DNA of 20,751 nucleotides. It comes from Methanoculleus sp. UBA208 (GTDB lineage: Archaea; Halobacteriota; Methanomicrobia; Methanomicrobiales; Methanoculleaceae). Below, piece after piece: positions 6,467-13,195 of this stretch. The DNA is taken from the NCBI RefSeq assembly GCF_002498065.1, contig NZ_DAFZ01000045.1, positions 1 to 20,751 on the forward strand, given 5' to 3'. The translations under genes and the position numbers were made by a program. Position 1 is the first letter of the stretch, and each line of letters begins with the position of its first letter. The notes beneath the pieces were generated by a model. It did no database searches. It was not told the origin of the DNA and was given only the letters and a program-made list of their open reading frames with translations.

Positions 6467-7549
6467 ATGCTTTTAACTGGAGAATTTCCGTGGACCGGTC
6501 TCATTACGGTCTTTCTTATTATTGTTATCGTCATCATCTTCGCCCGTGGCGTGGTGATCGTCCAGCCGTACGAACAGGGGCTCCAGATACGCCTGGGGCA
6601 GTACATCGGGAGGCTGAACCCCGGCTTTCGGTGGGTGATTCCGCTGGTCACGGTGGTCAGGAAACTTGACCTCCGCACAGAGGTGATGGACGTCCCGCGG
6701 CAGGAGGTGATCACGAAGGACAACTCCCCGACGAACGTCGACGCGATCGTCTACGTTCGGGTGATCGACCCCGAGAAAGCCTACTTTGAGGTGATGAACT
6801 ACCGGTCGGCGACGGTGGCGCTGGCGCAGACGAGCCTGCGCGGGATCATCGGCGATATGGAGCTCGACGAGGTGCTCTACAACCGGGACATCATCAACGC
6901 CCGCCTCCGTGACATCCTGGACCGGGAGACCGATGCCTGGGGCGTGAAGGTCGAGCGGGTGGAGATCAAGGAGGTCGACCCGGTGGGTGCGGTCAAGCAG
7001 GCGATGACCGAGCAGACCGCGGCCGAGCGTGAGCGGCGTGCCGCGATCCTCCGGGCGGACGGCGAGAAGCGGGCGGCGATCCTGCGGGCCGAAGGCAGCC
7101 GGCAGAGCATCATCCTAGAGGCCGAGGGCGAGCGGCAGAGCAAGATCCTGCGGGCCGAGGGCGAACGGCTATCGAGGATCCTGCAGGCGCAGGGCGAGGC
7201 GCAGGGGCTGCGCATTCTCTCGGTCGGCGCCCGGCCGCTTGATAAGCGGGCAATCACGGTCCTCTCGCTCGACGCCTTGAAGCAGATGGCCGAGGGCCAG
7301 GCGACGAAGATCATATTCCCGTTCGAGCTCTCGAGCGTCGTCAAGCAGGCCGCGGAGTACCTCGGCGCCACCGCCGAGGCCCCGGAGGTTCCGGAAGGCG
7401 CCGAACTGCCGTCGGAGGATATCCTCGGGGAGATCCCGAGCAGAGAGGTCGTCAAGACTGCGGAAGAGGCGGTAAAGAGCATCGAGACCGATATCGACGT
7501 GGAGATGCAGAAGAAGTCGCGGGACCTGATCGGGAAAGGAGGGCTGTAA
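6467..7549 (+). CDS. Stomatin/prohibitin-like SPFH (band 7) protein
   Basis: This 360-residue protein has one N-terminal membrane helix (about 11-30) and then a full SPFH domain. The domain reads from VQPYEQGLQIRLG (32-44) through NPGFRWVIP, VMDVPRQEVITKDN and VDAIVYVRV to LRGIIGDMELDEVLYNRDIIN and WGVKVERVEIKEV. The coiled-coil region at 189-243 is built of five near-identical 11-residue units. A variable acidic tail (about 295-360) ends the protein. SPFH proteins form large ring oligomers on the membrane and partner with NfeD, encoded immediately upstream. ATG 6467 follows an excellent AAGGAGGT site at 6451-6458, spaced nine bases. The pair is probably co-transcribed from the TATA at 5976. 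Confidence 0.93.
   Translation: MLLTGEFPWTGLITVFLIIVIVIIFARGVVIVQPYEQGLQIRLGQYIGRLNPGFRWVIPLVTVVRKLDLRTEVMDVPRQEVITKDNSPTNVDAIVYVRVIDPEKAYFEVMNYRSATVALAQTSLRGIIGDMELDEVLYNRDIINARLRDILDRETDAWGVKVERVEIKEVDPVGAVKQAMTEQTAAERERRAAILRADGEKRAAILRAEGSRQSIILEAEGERQSKILRAEGERLSRILQAQGEAQGLRILSVGARPLDKRAITVLSLDALKQMAEGQATKIIFPFELSSVVKQAAEYLGATAEAPEVPEGAELPSEDILGEIPSREVVKTAEEAVKSIETDIDVEMQKKSRDLIGKGGL
7031..7195 (+). repeat. Five tandem 33-bp units encoding 11-residue coiled-coil repeats
   Basis: Within the stomatin gene, residues 189-243 divide exactly into ERRAAILRADG, EKRAAILRAEG, SRQSIILEAEG, ERQSKILRAEG and ERLSRILQAQG. At DNA level these are five consecutive 33-base units without gaps. Hendecad repeats of this kind form right-handed or straight coiled coils and are common in SPFH proteins, but the regularity here suggests unit duplication. 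Confidence 0.85.
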
Positions 7550-7568
7550 AGCCCCAAATTCCCGCCTG

Positions 7569-7573
7569 TTTTT
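7569..7573 (+). terminator. Oligo-T tract after the stomatin gene
   Basis: Five T residues lie 20 bases past the stop, a typical position for an archaeal T-tract terminator. A second T-rich segment (CTATTTTTGG) occurs near 7669-7678, just after a small GGAAA-AATG-TTTCC hairpin. A further hairpin, CGGGC (7607-7611) with GCCCG (7616-7620), lies between them. Confidence 0.4.
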
Positions 7574-7707
7574 GGACACGACCACATCCCTATCCTCCGC
7601 GTCGGTCGGGCACGCGCCCGGCGTGAGCGGTCTTCGATGCAAAGGGGAAAAATGTTTCCTGAAAGGCTATTTTTGGGTCTAATCTGCCGTGCTTCTGCGC
7701 TTCAAAA

Positions 7708-7720
7708 CGAAATGGTTATT
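7708..7720 (+). promoter_or_regulatory. Candidate BRE/TATA for the substrate-binding protein gene
   Basis: CGAAA followed by TGGTTATT resembles the purine-rich BRE plus a degenerate TATA box. Its centre is about 27 bases ahead of the ATG at 7744. The intervening bases carry no ribosome binding site, so a leaderless or very short-leader message is suggested. The remaining spacer from 7550 shows no reading frame. Confidence 0.45.
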
Positions 7721-7743
7721 CTTCGCCTCATAAAGTAAAGCCT

Positions 7744-9009
7744 ATGAGAAATGTTTCAGCAGTATTCATGATTATCCTTCTTGCAGCGGTTGTCTTCGCC
7801 TGCGGGTGCACCGGTACACAGATTTCTCCTGCAGAGCAGGGCGGAGCGGTTCAGGAGATCGTCGTCGGCGCTCTCCTGCCCCTCACCGGAGACTACTCCG
7901 GGGGCGGGGAGGCGAGCCGGGTCGCCCTCGAGGTGGCCGCCGGTGACATCAACGATTACTTCGTCTCGATCGGATCGGATCACCGTGTCGGAATAATCAT
8001 CGAGGACACAAAGGCCGATCCTGCCGTCGCGCTCGCGAAACTCCAGACTCTTGAAAAACAGGGGGCGAGGATTGTTATCGGACCCGGCACCAGCACCGAA
8101 CTTGAGGCGATCCGGACGTATGCTGATGAGCACGGGATCCTGATCGTCAGCACCATGAGCACGGCGCCGTCTCTTGCAATTGCCGGCGATAATGTCTACC
8201 GGTTTGTGCCGCCGGACACCTACCAGGCCGACGTCGTGGCATACTACCTGAAGGAGCAGGGAGTGGCGGCGATCGTGCCGGTATGGCGCGGCGATATCTG
8301 GGGTGACGAACTGGAGAAGCTGACGACGGCGGTGTTTGCGAGGAGCGGCGGGGAAGTCCTCGACGGAATCCGGTATGCTCCGGACAAAGAGGACTATGCC
8401 CGTATGGCGGCGGACCTTGACGCCCGCGTGGCTCAAGCGATTGCAGCGCACGGCAAAGACCGGGTCGCTGTCTACCTGGTCAGCCTCGACGAGGCGGCGG
8501 CGATCATGGAGGCGGCTACAGCGACAGAGAATCTGTCGAAGGTCCGATGGTACGGGTGTGACGGCAACGTCCTCCTCGATGCGCTGGCGACAGGCGAGTC
8601 CGCCCGTTTTGCGGAGCAGACGAAGTTTACCGCCCCGGCGTTCTGGAATCAGGACAATGTTGCATCGAATACGGCCGTCATCCAGAAGATGCGGGAGCCC
8701 CTCGGGCGGCATCCCGACGGTTACAGCCTCGCGACCTACGACGCGCTCTGGGTCGTTGCCATGACCCGGACGCAGACCGATACCAGGGACGCCGCCATGC
8801 TGAAGGCTGCGCTTGAGAGGACTGCAAGTGAATCCGGCGGACCCCTGCTCGGGCCGGTGAAACTGAACGGTGCCGGCGACCGGTCGACTGCGCACTACAC
8901 CTTCTGGACGGTGGAGGCCGACGGCGAAGCCTGCCGGTGGGTGCCGATTGTCCAGTACAGCATCTGGTCCGCGGGCTCCCTCCCGGAACTCGAATGGATC
9001 GGCGCCTGA
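7744..9009 (+). CDS. ABC-type substrate-binding lipoprotein, periplasmic-binding type 1 (branched-chain amino acid/amide class)
   Basis: This 421-residue protein starts with a lipoprotein-type signal: basic MRN, a hydrophobic stretch, then VFACGCTG with candidate anchor cysteines C20 or C22. The mature part begins EIVVGALLPLTGDYSGGG, the standard opening of the LivJ/AmiC-type periplasmic binding fold. It continues through VGIIIEDTKADPAVAL, IVIGPGTSTELEAI, GILIVSTMSTAPSLA and NVYRFVPPDTYQADVVA. The second lobe contains PVWRGDIWGDEL and the later YSLATYDALWVVAMT. It should sit on the outer face of the membrane and capture a small ligand, classically amino acids or amides. No permease or ATPase genes of the Liv type are adjacent, so it is an orphan in this window. 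It could serve a transporter elsewhere or act as a sensor. Confidence 0.9.
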   Translation: MRNVSAVFMIILLAAVVFACGCTGTQISPAEQGGAVQEIVVGALLPLTGDYSGGGEASRVALEVAAGDINDYFVSIGSDHRVGIIIEDTKADPAVALAKLQTLEKQGARIVIGPGTSTELEAIRTYADEHGILIVSTMSTAPSLAIAGDNVYRFVPPDTYQADVVAYYLKEQGVAAIVPVWRGDIWGDELEKLTTAVFARSGGEVLDGIRYAPDKEDYARMAADLDARVAQAIAAHGKDRVAVYLVSLDEAAAIMEAATATENLSKVRWYGCDGNVLLDALATGESARFAEQTKFTAPAFWNQDNVASNTAVIQKMREPLGRHPDGYSLATYDALWVVAMTRTQTDTRDAAMLKAALERTASESGGPLLGPVKLNGAGDRSTAHYTFWTVEADGEACRWVPIVQYSIWSAGSLPELEWIGA

Positions 9010-9011
9010 GT

Positions 9012-9040
9012 GCCGGGGCACTGCCCCGGTTCTTTTCTTT
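9012..9040 (+). terminator. Strong hairpin plus T-rich terminator
   Basis: A perfect 7-bp stem, CCGGGGC (9013-9019) and GCCCCGG (9023-9029), with a three-base ACT loop is followed at once by a T-rich tract (TTCTTTTCTTT). It lies three bases past the stop of the substrate-binding protein gene. This is the clearest terminator in the window, and it isolates that gene from the restriction-modification unit downstream. Confidence 0.8.
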
Positions 9041-9245
9041 AGGATCATGCCTGTTCATTTTCATCCTCCGCACGGCGCACTTTAATGGTCGAAGCGGAAA
9101 ACATGACAGTGCAGATGTGAAGTTGCCCTCGTGGCAACGGAACCGCTTCATGGGCGAGCGTGATATTGTTCACGTTGTGCCCGCCGCATTGCCGGGGAGG
9201 AACTCCGGTGCGGTTATGTAATAAGGGATATTAATCATAGAAACA
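9041..9245. other. Non-coding spacer with successive stem-loops
   Basis: I see no gene here but a run of potential structures. GAAGCGG (9091-9097) pairs with CCGCTTC (9143-9149) and encloses GTTGCC (9122-9127) with GGCAAC (9133-9138). CGTGA (9159-9163) pairs with TCACG (9170-9174). CCGCA plus CCGGGG (9185-9189, 9193-9198) pair with CTCCGG plus TGCGG (9204-9214), giving 11 pairs (one G-U) with a three-base bulge and an AGGAA loop. TATA-like strings are CTTTAATG near 9080 and TTATGTAAT at 9215-9223, the latter probably serving the methyltransferase gene. A small structured RNA or an operator array is possible. Confidence 0.45.
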
Positions 9246-9251
9246 GTGGCC

Positions 9252-10268
9252 ATGAGTTCAAGACCGTTTCATCCGCCGGGAACGTTCCCCGTTGTTGCCG
9301 AGAGGGTGTTTTTTATCAATAAGACCGGGCAGGATCAGCCGCTGGAGAACTACGTGCCGGCCGAGATCTTTGAAGTGGCCAGGACTGATGGGCAGCGCGC
9401 CATCCCGAAGATAGCAAAGGATCTCTCACTGATAAAAGAGATCGAGGCCATCTCCGGCAACCTGCCGACGAACCACCGTTTCGTAAATGCGGATAGCCGT
9501 GATCTTGCATTTCTTCCCGATGAGAGTGTTCATCTGGTCGTGACGTCGCCCCCCTACTGGACTCTGAAAAAATATCCCGAGAAGGACGAGCAACTCGGGC
9601 AGATTGAGGACTACGAGACCTTTTTAGAGGAACTTGACAGAGTCTGGAGGCATATCTACCGGGTTCTCGTTCCGGGGGGCCGTCTGGTCATCGTTGTCGG
9701 GGATGTCTGCCTCCCCCGGCGGGAGGCCGGGCGCCATGTTGTCATGCCTCTCCACGCGAGCATCCAGGAGCACTGCCGGAAGATTGGTTTTGACAATCTG
9801 GCGCCGATCATCTGGTACAAGATCGCCAACGCCTGCTTTGAGGCGGATTCGCCGGGGTCGTTCCTGGGTAAACCCTACGAACCCAACGGGATCGTCAAGA
9901 ACGATATCGAATACATCCTCTTCCAGAGAAAGCCCGGCGGGTACCGGAAGCCCTCGATCGAGGCACGGCTGCTCTCGGTCATATCCGAGGAGAACCAGAG
10001 GGTATGGTTCCGGCAGGTCTGGGATCTCAAAGGGGCATCGACAAAAGAGCACCCTGCACCCTACCCCCAGGAACTCGCCGAGAGGCTTGTGCGGATGTTC
10101 TCTTTCGTGGGCGACACCGTTCTCGACCCATTCGGTGGTACTGGGACAACTGCCCTCGCCGCAGCACGGTGGGGTCGAAACAGTATCAGCGTTGAGATTG
10201 AAGAAAAATACTTTGTCATGGAGGTTGAACGGTTTACTCGTCAGGCAAAACAGTCCCGATTGTTCTGA
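9252..10268 (+). CDS. DNA amino-methyltransferase, beta class (SPPY), modification subunit of a CTCGAG-type system
   Basis: This 338-residue enzyme transfers a methyl group from S-adenosylmethionine to an exocyclic amino group of DNA. The catalytic motif IV, VVTSPPYW (about 96-103), comes first. The cofactor motif I, DTVLDPFGGTGTTALAAA (about 288-305), followed by the SVEIEEKY strand, lies near the C-terminus. That order defines the beta class. TSPPY is most typical of N4-cytosine enzymes, although some N6-adenine enzymes share it. The two genes are 13 bases apart, and the partner endonuclease belongs to the XhoI family, so CTCGAG is the predicted target. Start ATG 9252 or GTG 9246 is undecided; no strong ribosome binding site is present, and a TATA-like TTATGTAAT lies about 33 bases upstream. 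Codon use is more AT-rich than in flanking genes, hinting at transfer. Confidence 0.9.
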   Translation: MSSRPFHPPGTFPVVAERVFFINKTGQDQPLENYVPAEIFEVARTDGQRAIPKIAKDLSLIKEIEAISGNLPTNHRFVNADSRDLAFLPDESVHLVVTSPPYWTLKKYPEKDEQLGQIEDYETFLEELDRVWRHIYRVLVPGGRLVIVVGDVCLPRREAGRHVVMPLHASIQEHCRKIGFDNLAPIIWYKIANACFEADSPGSFLGKPYEPNGIVKNDIEYILFQRKPGGYRKPSIEARLLSVISEENQRVWFRQVWDLKGASTKEHPAPYPQELAERLVRMFSFVGDTVLDPFGGTGTTALAAARWGRNSISVEIEEKYFVMEVERFTRQAKQSRLF

Positions 10269-10281
10269 TTGAGGTAGATTC

Positions 10282-11049
10282 ATGGTAAGCGAGAGGATTC
10301 TCCGGAAACTTTCCCAAGAGGACTATTTTTCCAGTGCGGTGCGGTACTTCTGGGATAAGAGGGCATCTCAGGCGAAAGATCAGAATGACCGTGGTGTAAG
10401 AGATCAGGGCTTTCGTTCGGAGGCGACGGGCGGAAAGCATATGGATGGATTCTTCTCGTTGATCCGAAGTCTGCTCGTGGATATCGGAGTTCCTGAGGAC
10501 GACATCTGCACGCAGAAGAGATCGCTCGATCTTCCGGGATACTTCCGTGCTGAAAAGCAGTGGGATCTTATCGTCATCAAACACTATCCCGACGGGAAGA
10601 GGGAACTTGTTGCCGTCCTTGAACTGAAATCCCAGAAGGGGCCTTCGTTCGGGAACAACATCAACAACCGGACCGAGGAAGTTTTGGGAAGCGCATATGA
10701 TCTCTGGACAGCCTACCGCGAGGGAGCGTTCAGGACATCCCCCTCTCCCTGGTTAGGGTATATGTTGCTGCTTGAGGATTGCGAGGGGTCTCGAAGGAGC
10801 GTGAGGAACAATGAGCCGCACTTTGAGGTATTCCCGGAGTTTAAGGGCGCTTCTTACATCGAACGCTATCGACAGACCTGTCTCAGGCTGGTGCGGGAAA
10901 GAGTCTATTCCGAGGTCTGCTACTTACTTGCGAAGGAAGAGGATAGGGCGAAACCACGGAACTATTTCGAGCCGGACGAGATCTTATCGGGGTACCGGTT
11001 CCTGCGCTCCCTGTGTTCCCACCTGAGCAACTTTTACGAAATCTCGTAA
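10282..11049 (+). CDS. PaeR7I/XhoI-family type II restriction endonuclease (predicted to cut CTCGAG)
   Basis: This 255-residue protein matches the PaeR7I/XhoI family over its whole length as I remember it. Matching segments are VRYFWDKRASQ, RGVRDQG, TGGKHMDGF (about 49-57), LPGYFRAEKQWDLIVI, LELKSQKGPSFGNNINNR (113-130), then DLWTAYREGAF, PWLGYMLLLEDC and PHFEVFPEF. The catalytic PD-(D/E)XK residues are probably D95, E114 and K116, all intact. Length is close to the roughly 245-residue prototypes, so the enzyme looks complete and potentially active. It should cleave unmethylated foreign DNA at CTCGAG. ATG 10282 follows a GAGGT site at 10271-10275 spaced six bases, 13 bases after the methyltransferase stop, so both are made from one message. 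The gene has lower GC and more AT-rich codons than the chromosome around it. Confidence 0.93.
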   Translation: MVSERILRKLSQEDYFSSAVRYFWDKRASQAKDQNDRGVRDQGFRSEATGGKHMDGFFSLIRSLLVDIGVPEDDICTQKRSLDLPGYFRAEKQWDLIVIKHYPDGKRELVAVLELKSQKGPSFGNNINNRTEEVLGSAYDLWTAYREGAFRTSPSPWLGYMLLLEDCEGSRRSVRNNEPHFEVFPEFKGASYIERYRQTCLRLVRERVYSEVCYLLAKEEDRAKPRNYFEPDEILSGYRFLRSLCSHLSNFYEIS

Positions 11050-11130
11050 CGCTGTCTCCGACCCGTTGCCGTCAGCGGATCGGTTGCGGTCGCGTCAGCA
11101 CCTGGAGTAATCGATCGGCGAGCGCACGAA

Positions 11131-11150
11131 GATGGGGTTTCTACCCCATC
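11131..11150. terminator. Perfect hairpin overlapping the stop codon of the site-2 protease gene
   Basis: GATGGGGT (11131-11138) and ACCCCATC (11143-11150) form a perfect 8-bp stem with a TTCT loop. The minus-strand TAG stop of the protease gene (11141-11143) lies in the loop and the first pair of the stem. There is no long T tract on either side. It separates two convergent transcripts and may act as a bidirectional 3'-end structure. Confidence 0.5.
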
Positions 11151-12472
11151 GTCAGCACGAACCGTATCGCAGCGACGATCAACGGCATCGTGATGAGGAG
11201 GATCAGCATCTCCGTGACGAACCCGCTGATCGAGGCGACGACCCGCTGCGCGTACCGGGACCAGCCCCGCCGCTCGAAGAACCGCTCCACTCCTTCCTTC
11301 ATCATGTAGCCGCCGTCGAGCGGGACAACCGGGATGGCGTTGAACATCCCGACCAGCAGGTTGAACCACGCGGTCCAGAAGAAGAGGTGGACCGTGCCCC
11401 AGAAGAAGGGGAACGGCTCCTCCCAGGCTATCTGCTCGGGGGTGTCGGTGAGCAGGATAGCGAGCTGCTGGGTGTTGCCCTGGATGAAGGCGTCGATCGG
11501 GGCTATCGTGAGGTAGAGCGGCGCGAGCGGCCCGAGGTCCGCGACGTTTCCTATGTGTTCCTTCACCGCGGGGGCGTTGTAGTAGTAGACTCCCATGAAC
11601 CCGGAGTCCCGGTCGCCGTCGAGCGTCTCCGGCCATTCGGTCAGGGTGAGCGTGTACGTGCTCTCGACTCCGTCTTTTTCGGCCGTCAGCGTGACCGTCT
11701 CCCCCGGCTGCGTCCCGTCCATGATCGCCGAGACCTCATCCTGGCTCGCCACCGGGATGCCGTTGATGCCCGTGATGATCGAGTAGCCGGGGAGCCCCGC
11801 GTCGGCCGCCGGGTAGTCCTGGTAGACCCCCTGGACGAGCGGGACGGCAAGGGGCGTCGCCATCCCCAGAAGAAGGAACATCGCCGCAAAGCAGGCGAGG
11901 CCCATGACGATGTTGTTCGTGATCCCGGCGCCGAACATCCGGATTTTGGGCATTCCCTTCGCCGCTTCGACGTCTTCCTCGTCGGGCTCGACGAACGCCC
12001 CTATCGGGACGACGGCGATGAGAAGGCCCATGCTCCGCACCCGCATATCCTCGACCCGGGCGAGGATCGCGTGGCCGAACTCGTGGATGACGATCGTGAG
12101 GAGGAGGCCGATGATGACGGCCGCGGTGATCGGAATCGCCTGGTTGACCCCGGGTATCGCGAGGATGTTTCTCGGATCGTGGATCCCGGTCGGTTCCGGG
12201 GTATGCACCAGATACTGGGGGACCGCAAGGACCAGGGCGAGCGTCATGAAGGCCGAGACCACGACGACCATGACGACCCCGAGCGTCGCGTAGGCCCGAA
12301 GCGGCGTCCTGAACTTTTGGAACCAGTCGAAGAAACCGACCCGATCGGTCTTGATGGCGAGGATGGGGCCGAAGAACATGACGTGATCGCGAAACAGCCC
12401 CCGGTCGCGGATATAGTAGGCAATCAGGAGGTATGCCGCGACGAGAAGGAGGAGTATCTGGAGCCAGCTCAT
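11141..12472 (-). CDS. Site-2 protease-family (M50) intramembrane metalloprotease with PDZ-like domain
   Basis: This 443-residue membrane protein carries the zinc-binding HEFGH motif at 130-134 within a hydrophobic helix. The second conserved element, NAIPVVPLDGG, starts at about N378, and its Asp (D386) is the expected third zinc ligand. Between them lies a PDZ-like region (about 205-290; VYQDYPAADAGLPGYSIITGINGIPV) that would bind substrates. There are two helices before the active-site helix, and more at about 60-85 and 360-440. Site-2 proteases cut membrane-embedded regulators or remnant peptides; the substrate here is unknown. ATG 12472 is preceded in frame by GTG 12475, so the start is uncertain by one codon. 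It lies 40 bases downstream of the ribonuclease HII gene on the same strand and is probably co-transcribed with it. Confidence 0.92.
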   Translation of the reverse strand: MSWLQILLLLVAAYLLIAYYIRDRGLFRDHVMFFGPILAIKTDRVGFFDWFQKFRTPLRAYATLGVVMVVVVSAFMTLALVLAVPQYLVHTPEPTGIHDPRNILAIPGVNQAIPITAAVIIGLLLTIVIHEFGHAILARVEDMRVRSMGLLIAVVPIGAFVEPDEEDVEAAKGMPKIRMFGAGITNNIVMGLACFAAMFLLLGMATPLAVPLVQGVYQDYPAADAGLPGYSIITGINGIPVASQDEVSAIMDGTQPGETVTLTAEKDGVESTYTLTLTEWPETLDGDRDSGFMGVYYYNAPAVKEHIGNVADLGPLAPLYLTIAPIDAFIQGNTQQLAILLTDTPEQIAWEEPFPFFWGTVHLFFWTAWFNLLVGMFNAIPVVPLDGGYMMKEGVERFFERRGWSRYAQRVVASISGFVTEMLILLITMPLIVAAIRFVLTMG

Positions 12473-12512
12473 CACTCACGGTTGGCGCGCGGGAGGCATA
12501 AAATCTTCCGCG

Positions 12513-13142
12513 TTATAAGAAATCGCGCATCGTCGTCTGGTAGAGATTCGTCACCGTCTTCCAGCTCCGGCGGGCGCAGGGCGGCGGGTTCCCGTAGTCC
12601 CGGATGTAGCCCCGGAGGAACTCGATGGTTGCCGGGTCGGAGGGGTAGCCGCTCCCGATCTTCCCATACTGCTGCTCGAGCTCCCGGATCGCCCGATCCC
12701 GGGTGACCTTCGCGACGACGCTCGCCGCGCCGACGATCTTGTGCCGGGCGTCCGCCCGGTGCTCGGCGACGATCTCGCAGGGGAAGTCGAGGTGGGCCGC
12801 GACCGTCCGACCGTAACGCTCCGCGTTCACGTCGCAGGCGTCCAGGTAGGCCGACTCCGGTCTGAGCCCCGTGAGCGCCTCGGCGTGGAGTTCGGCCACG
12901 CACGCGTTCATGCTCATCCTGCTCCGGGCATCGTCGATCCCGGCGGCATCGATGGTGACGATGGCGATCGAGAAGTCGCGCAAAAGGATATCGTAGAGTT
13001 TCTCGCGCTGCTTCGGGCGGAGAACCTTCGAGTCCCGGATGGGGATGGCCGCAAGGTCCCCGGTCGCCCGGCACCCGACTGCGGCGACTACCATCGGACC
13101 GATCACCGAGCCTTTCCCCGCTTCGTCCACCCCGCAGATCAC
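12513..13142 (-). CDS. rnhB: Ribonuclease HII
   Basis: This enzyme removes RNA from RNA-DNA hybrids, including single misincorporated ribonucleotides and replication primers. The GVDEAGKGSVIGPMV opening gives the first two catalytic acids (D6 and E7 in this numbering). IPIRDSKVL is the family's 'DSK' strand, AYLDACDVN supplies another acid (D101), and ADARHKIVGAASVVAKVTRD supplies the fourth (about D131). GSGYPSDP follows, as usual in archaeal enzymes. At 209 residues it is of normal length. GTG 13142 places the start right before ICGVDEAGKG, as I expect for the family. A TTG at 13172 would add ten residues and overlap the dyad at 13167-13187. Neither has a good ribosome binding site, so the start is uncertain. 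The site-2 protease gene follows on the same strand. Confidence 0.93.
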   Translation of the reverse strand: MICGVDEAGKGSVIGPMVVAAVGCRATGDLAAIPIRDSKVLRPKQREKLYDILLRDFSIAIVTIDAAGIDDARSRMSMNACVAELHAEALTGLRPESAYLDACDVNAERYGRTVAAHLDFPCEIVAEHRADARHKIVGAASVVAKVTRDRAIRELEQQYGKIGSGYPSDPATIEFLRGYIRDYGNPPPCARRSWKTVTNLYQTTMRDFL

Positions 13143-13166
13143 ATCCTCTGGTTTATTCGCAAGGTA

Positions 13167-13187
13167 TTTCAATCCTGACGATTGAAA
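13167..13187. promoter_or_regulatory. Perfect 8-bp dyad in the rnhB/trkA divergent promoter region
   Basis: TTTCAATC (13167-13174) is the exact reverse complement of GATTGAAA (13180-13187), with a CTGAC centre. An imperfect extension adds GGT on the left and CC on the right. It lies nine bases ahead of the ATG of the TrkA gene and overlaps AT-rich candidate TATA elements for both directions. A dimeric regulator could bind here and control both genes; that is inference. Confidence 0.6.
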
Positions 13188-13195
13188 CCAGATGG

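Noticed and set aside
7756..9048. 430-codon minus-strand open frame
   Set aside because: It is antisense to the substrate-binding protein, which has a signal peptide, a complete domain and a terminator. The opposite frame shows no motif.
9091..9149. Possible tRNA (7-bp outer stem enclosing hairpins)
   Set aside because: The span is too short at 59 bases, with no anticodon arm, no GTTCRANNC-like T-loop and no CCA-ready acceptor end.
11132..12706. 524-codon plus-strand open frame
   Set aside because: It is antisense to the site-2 protease and consists of charged low-complexity residues typical of a GC-rich shadow. The minus strand carries HEFGH and PLDGG motifs.
13167..13189. Resemblance of the dyad to a CRISPR repeat ending in ATTGAAAC
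   Set aside because: There is only one unit, with no regularly spaced copies and no cas genes in the window. It is better read as an operator-like dyad.
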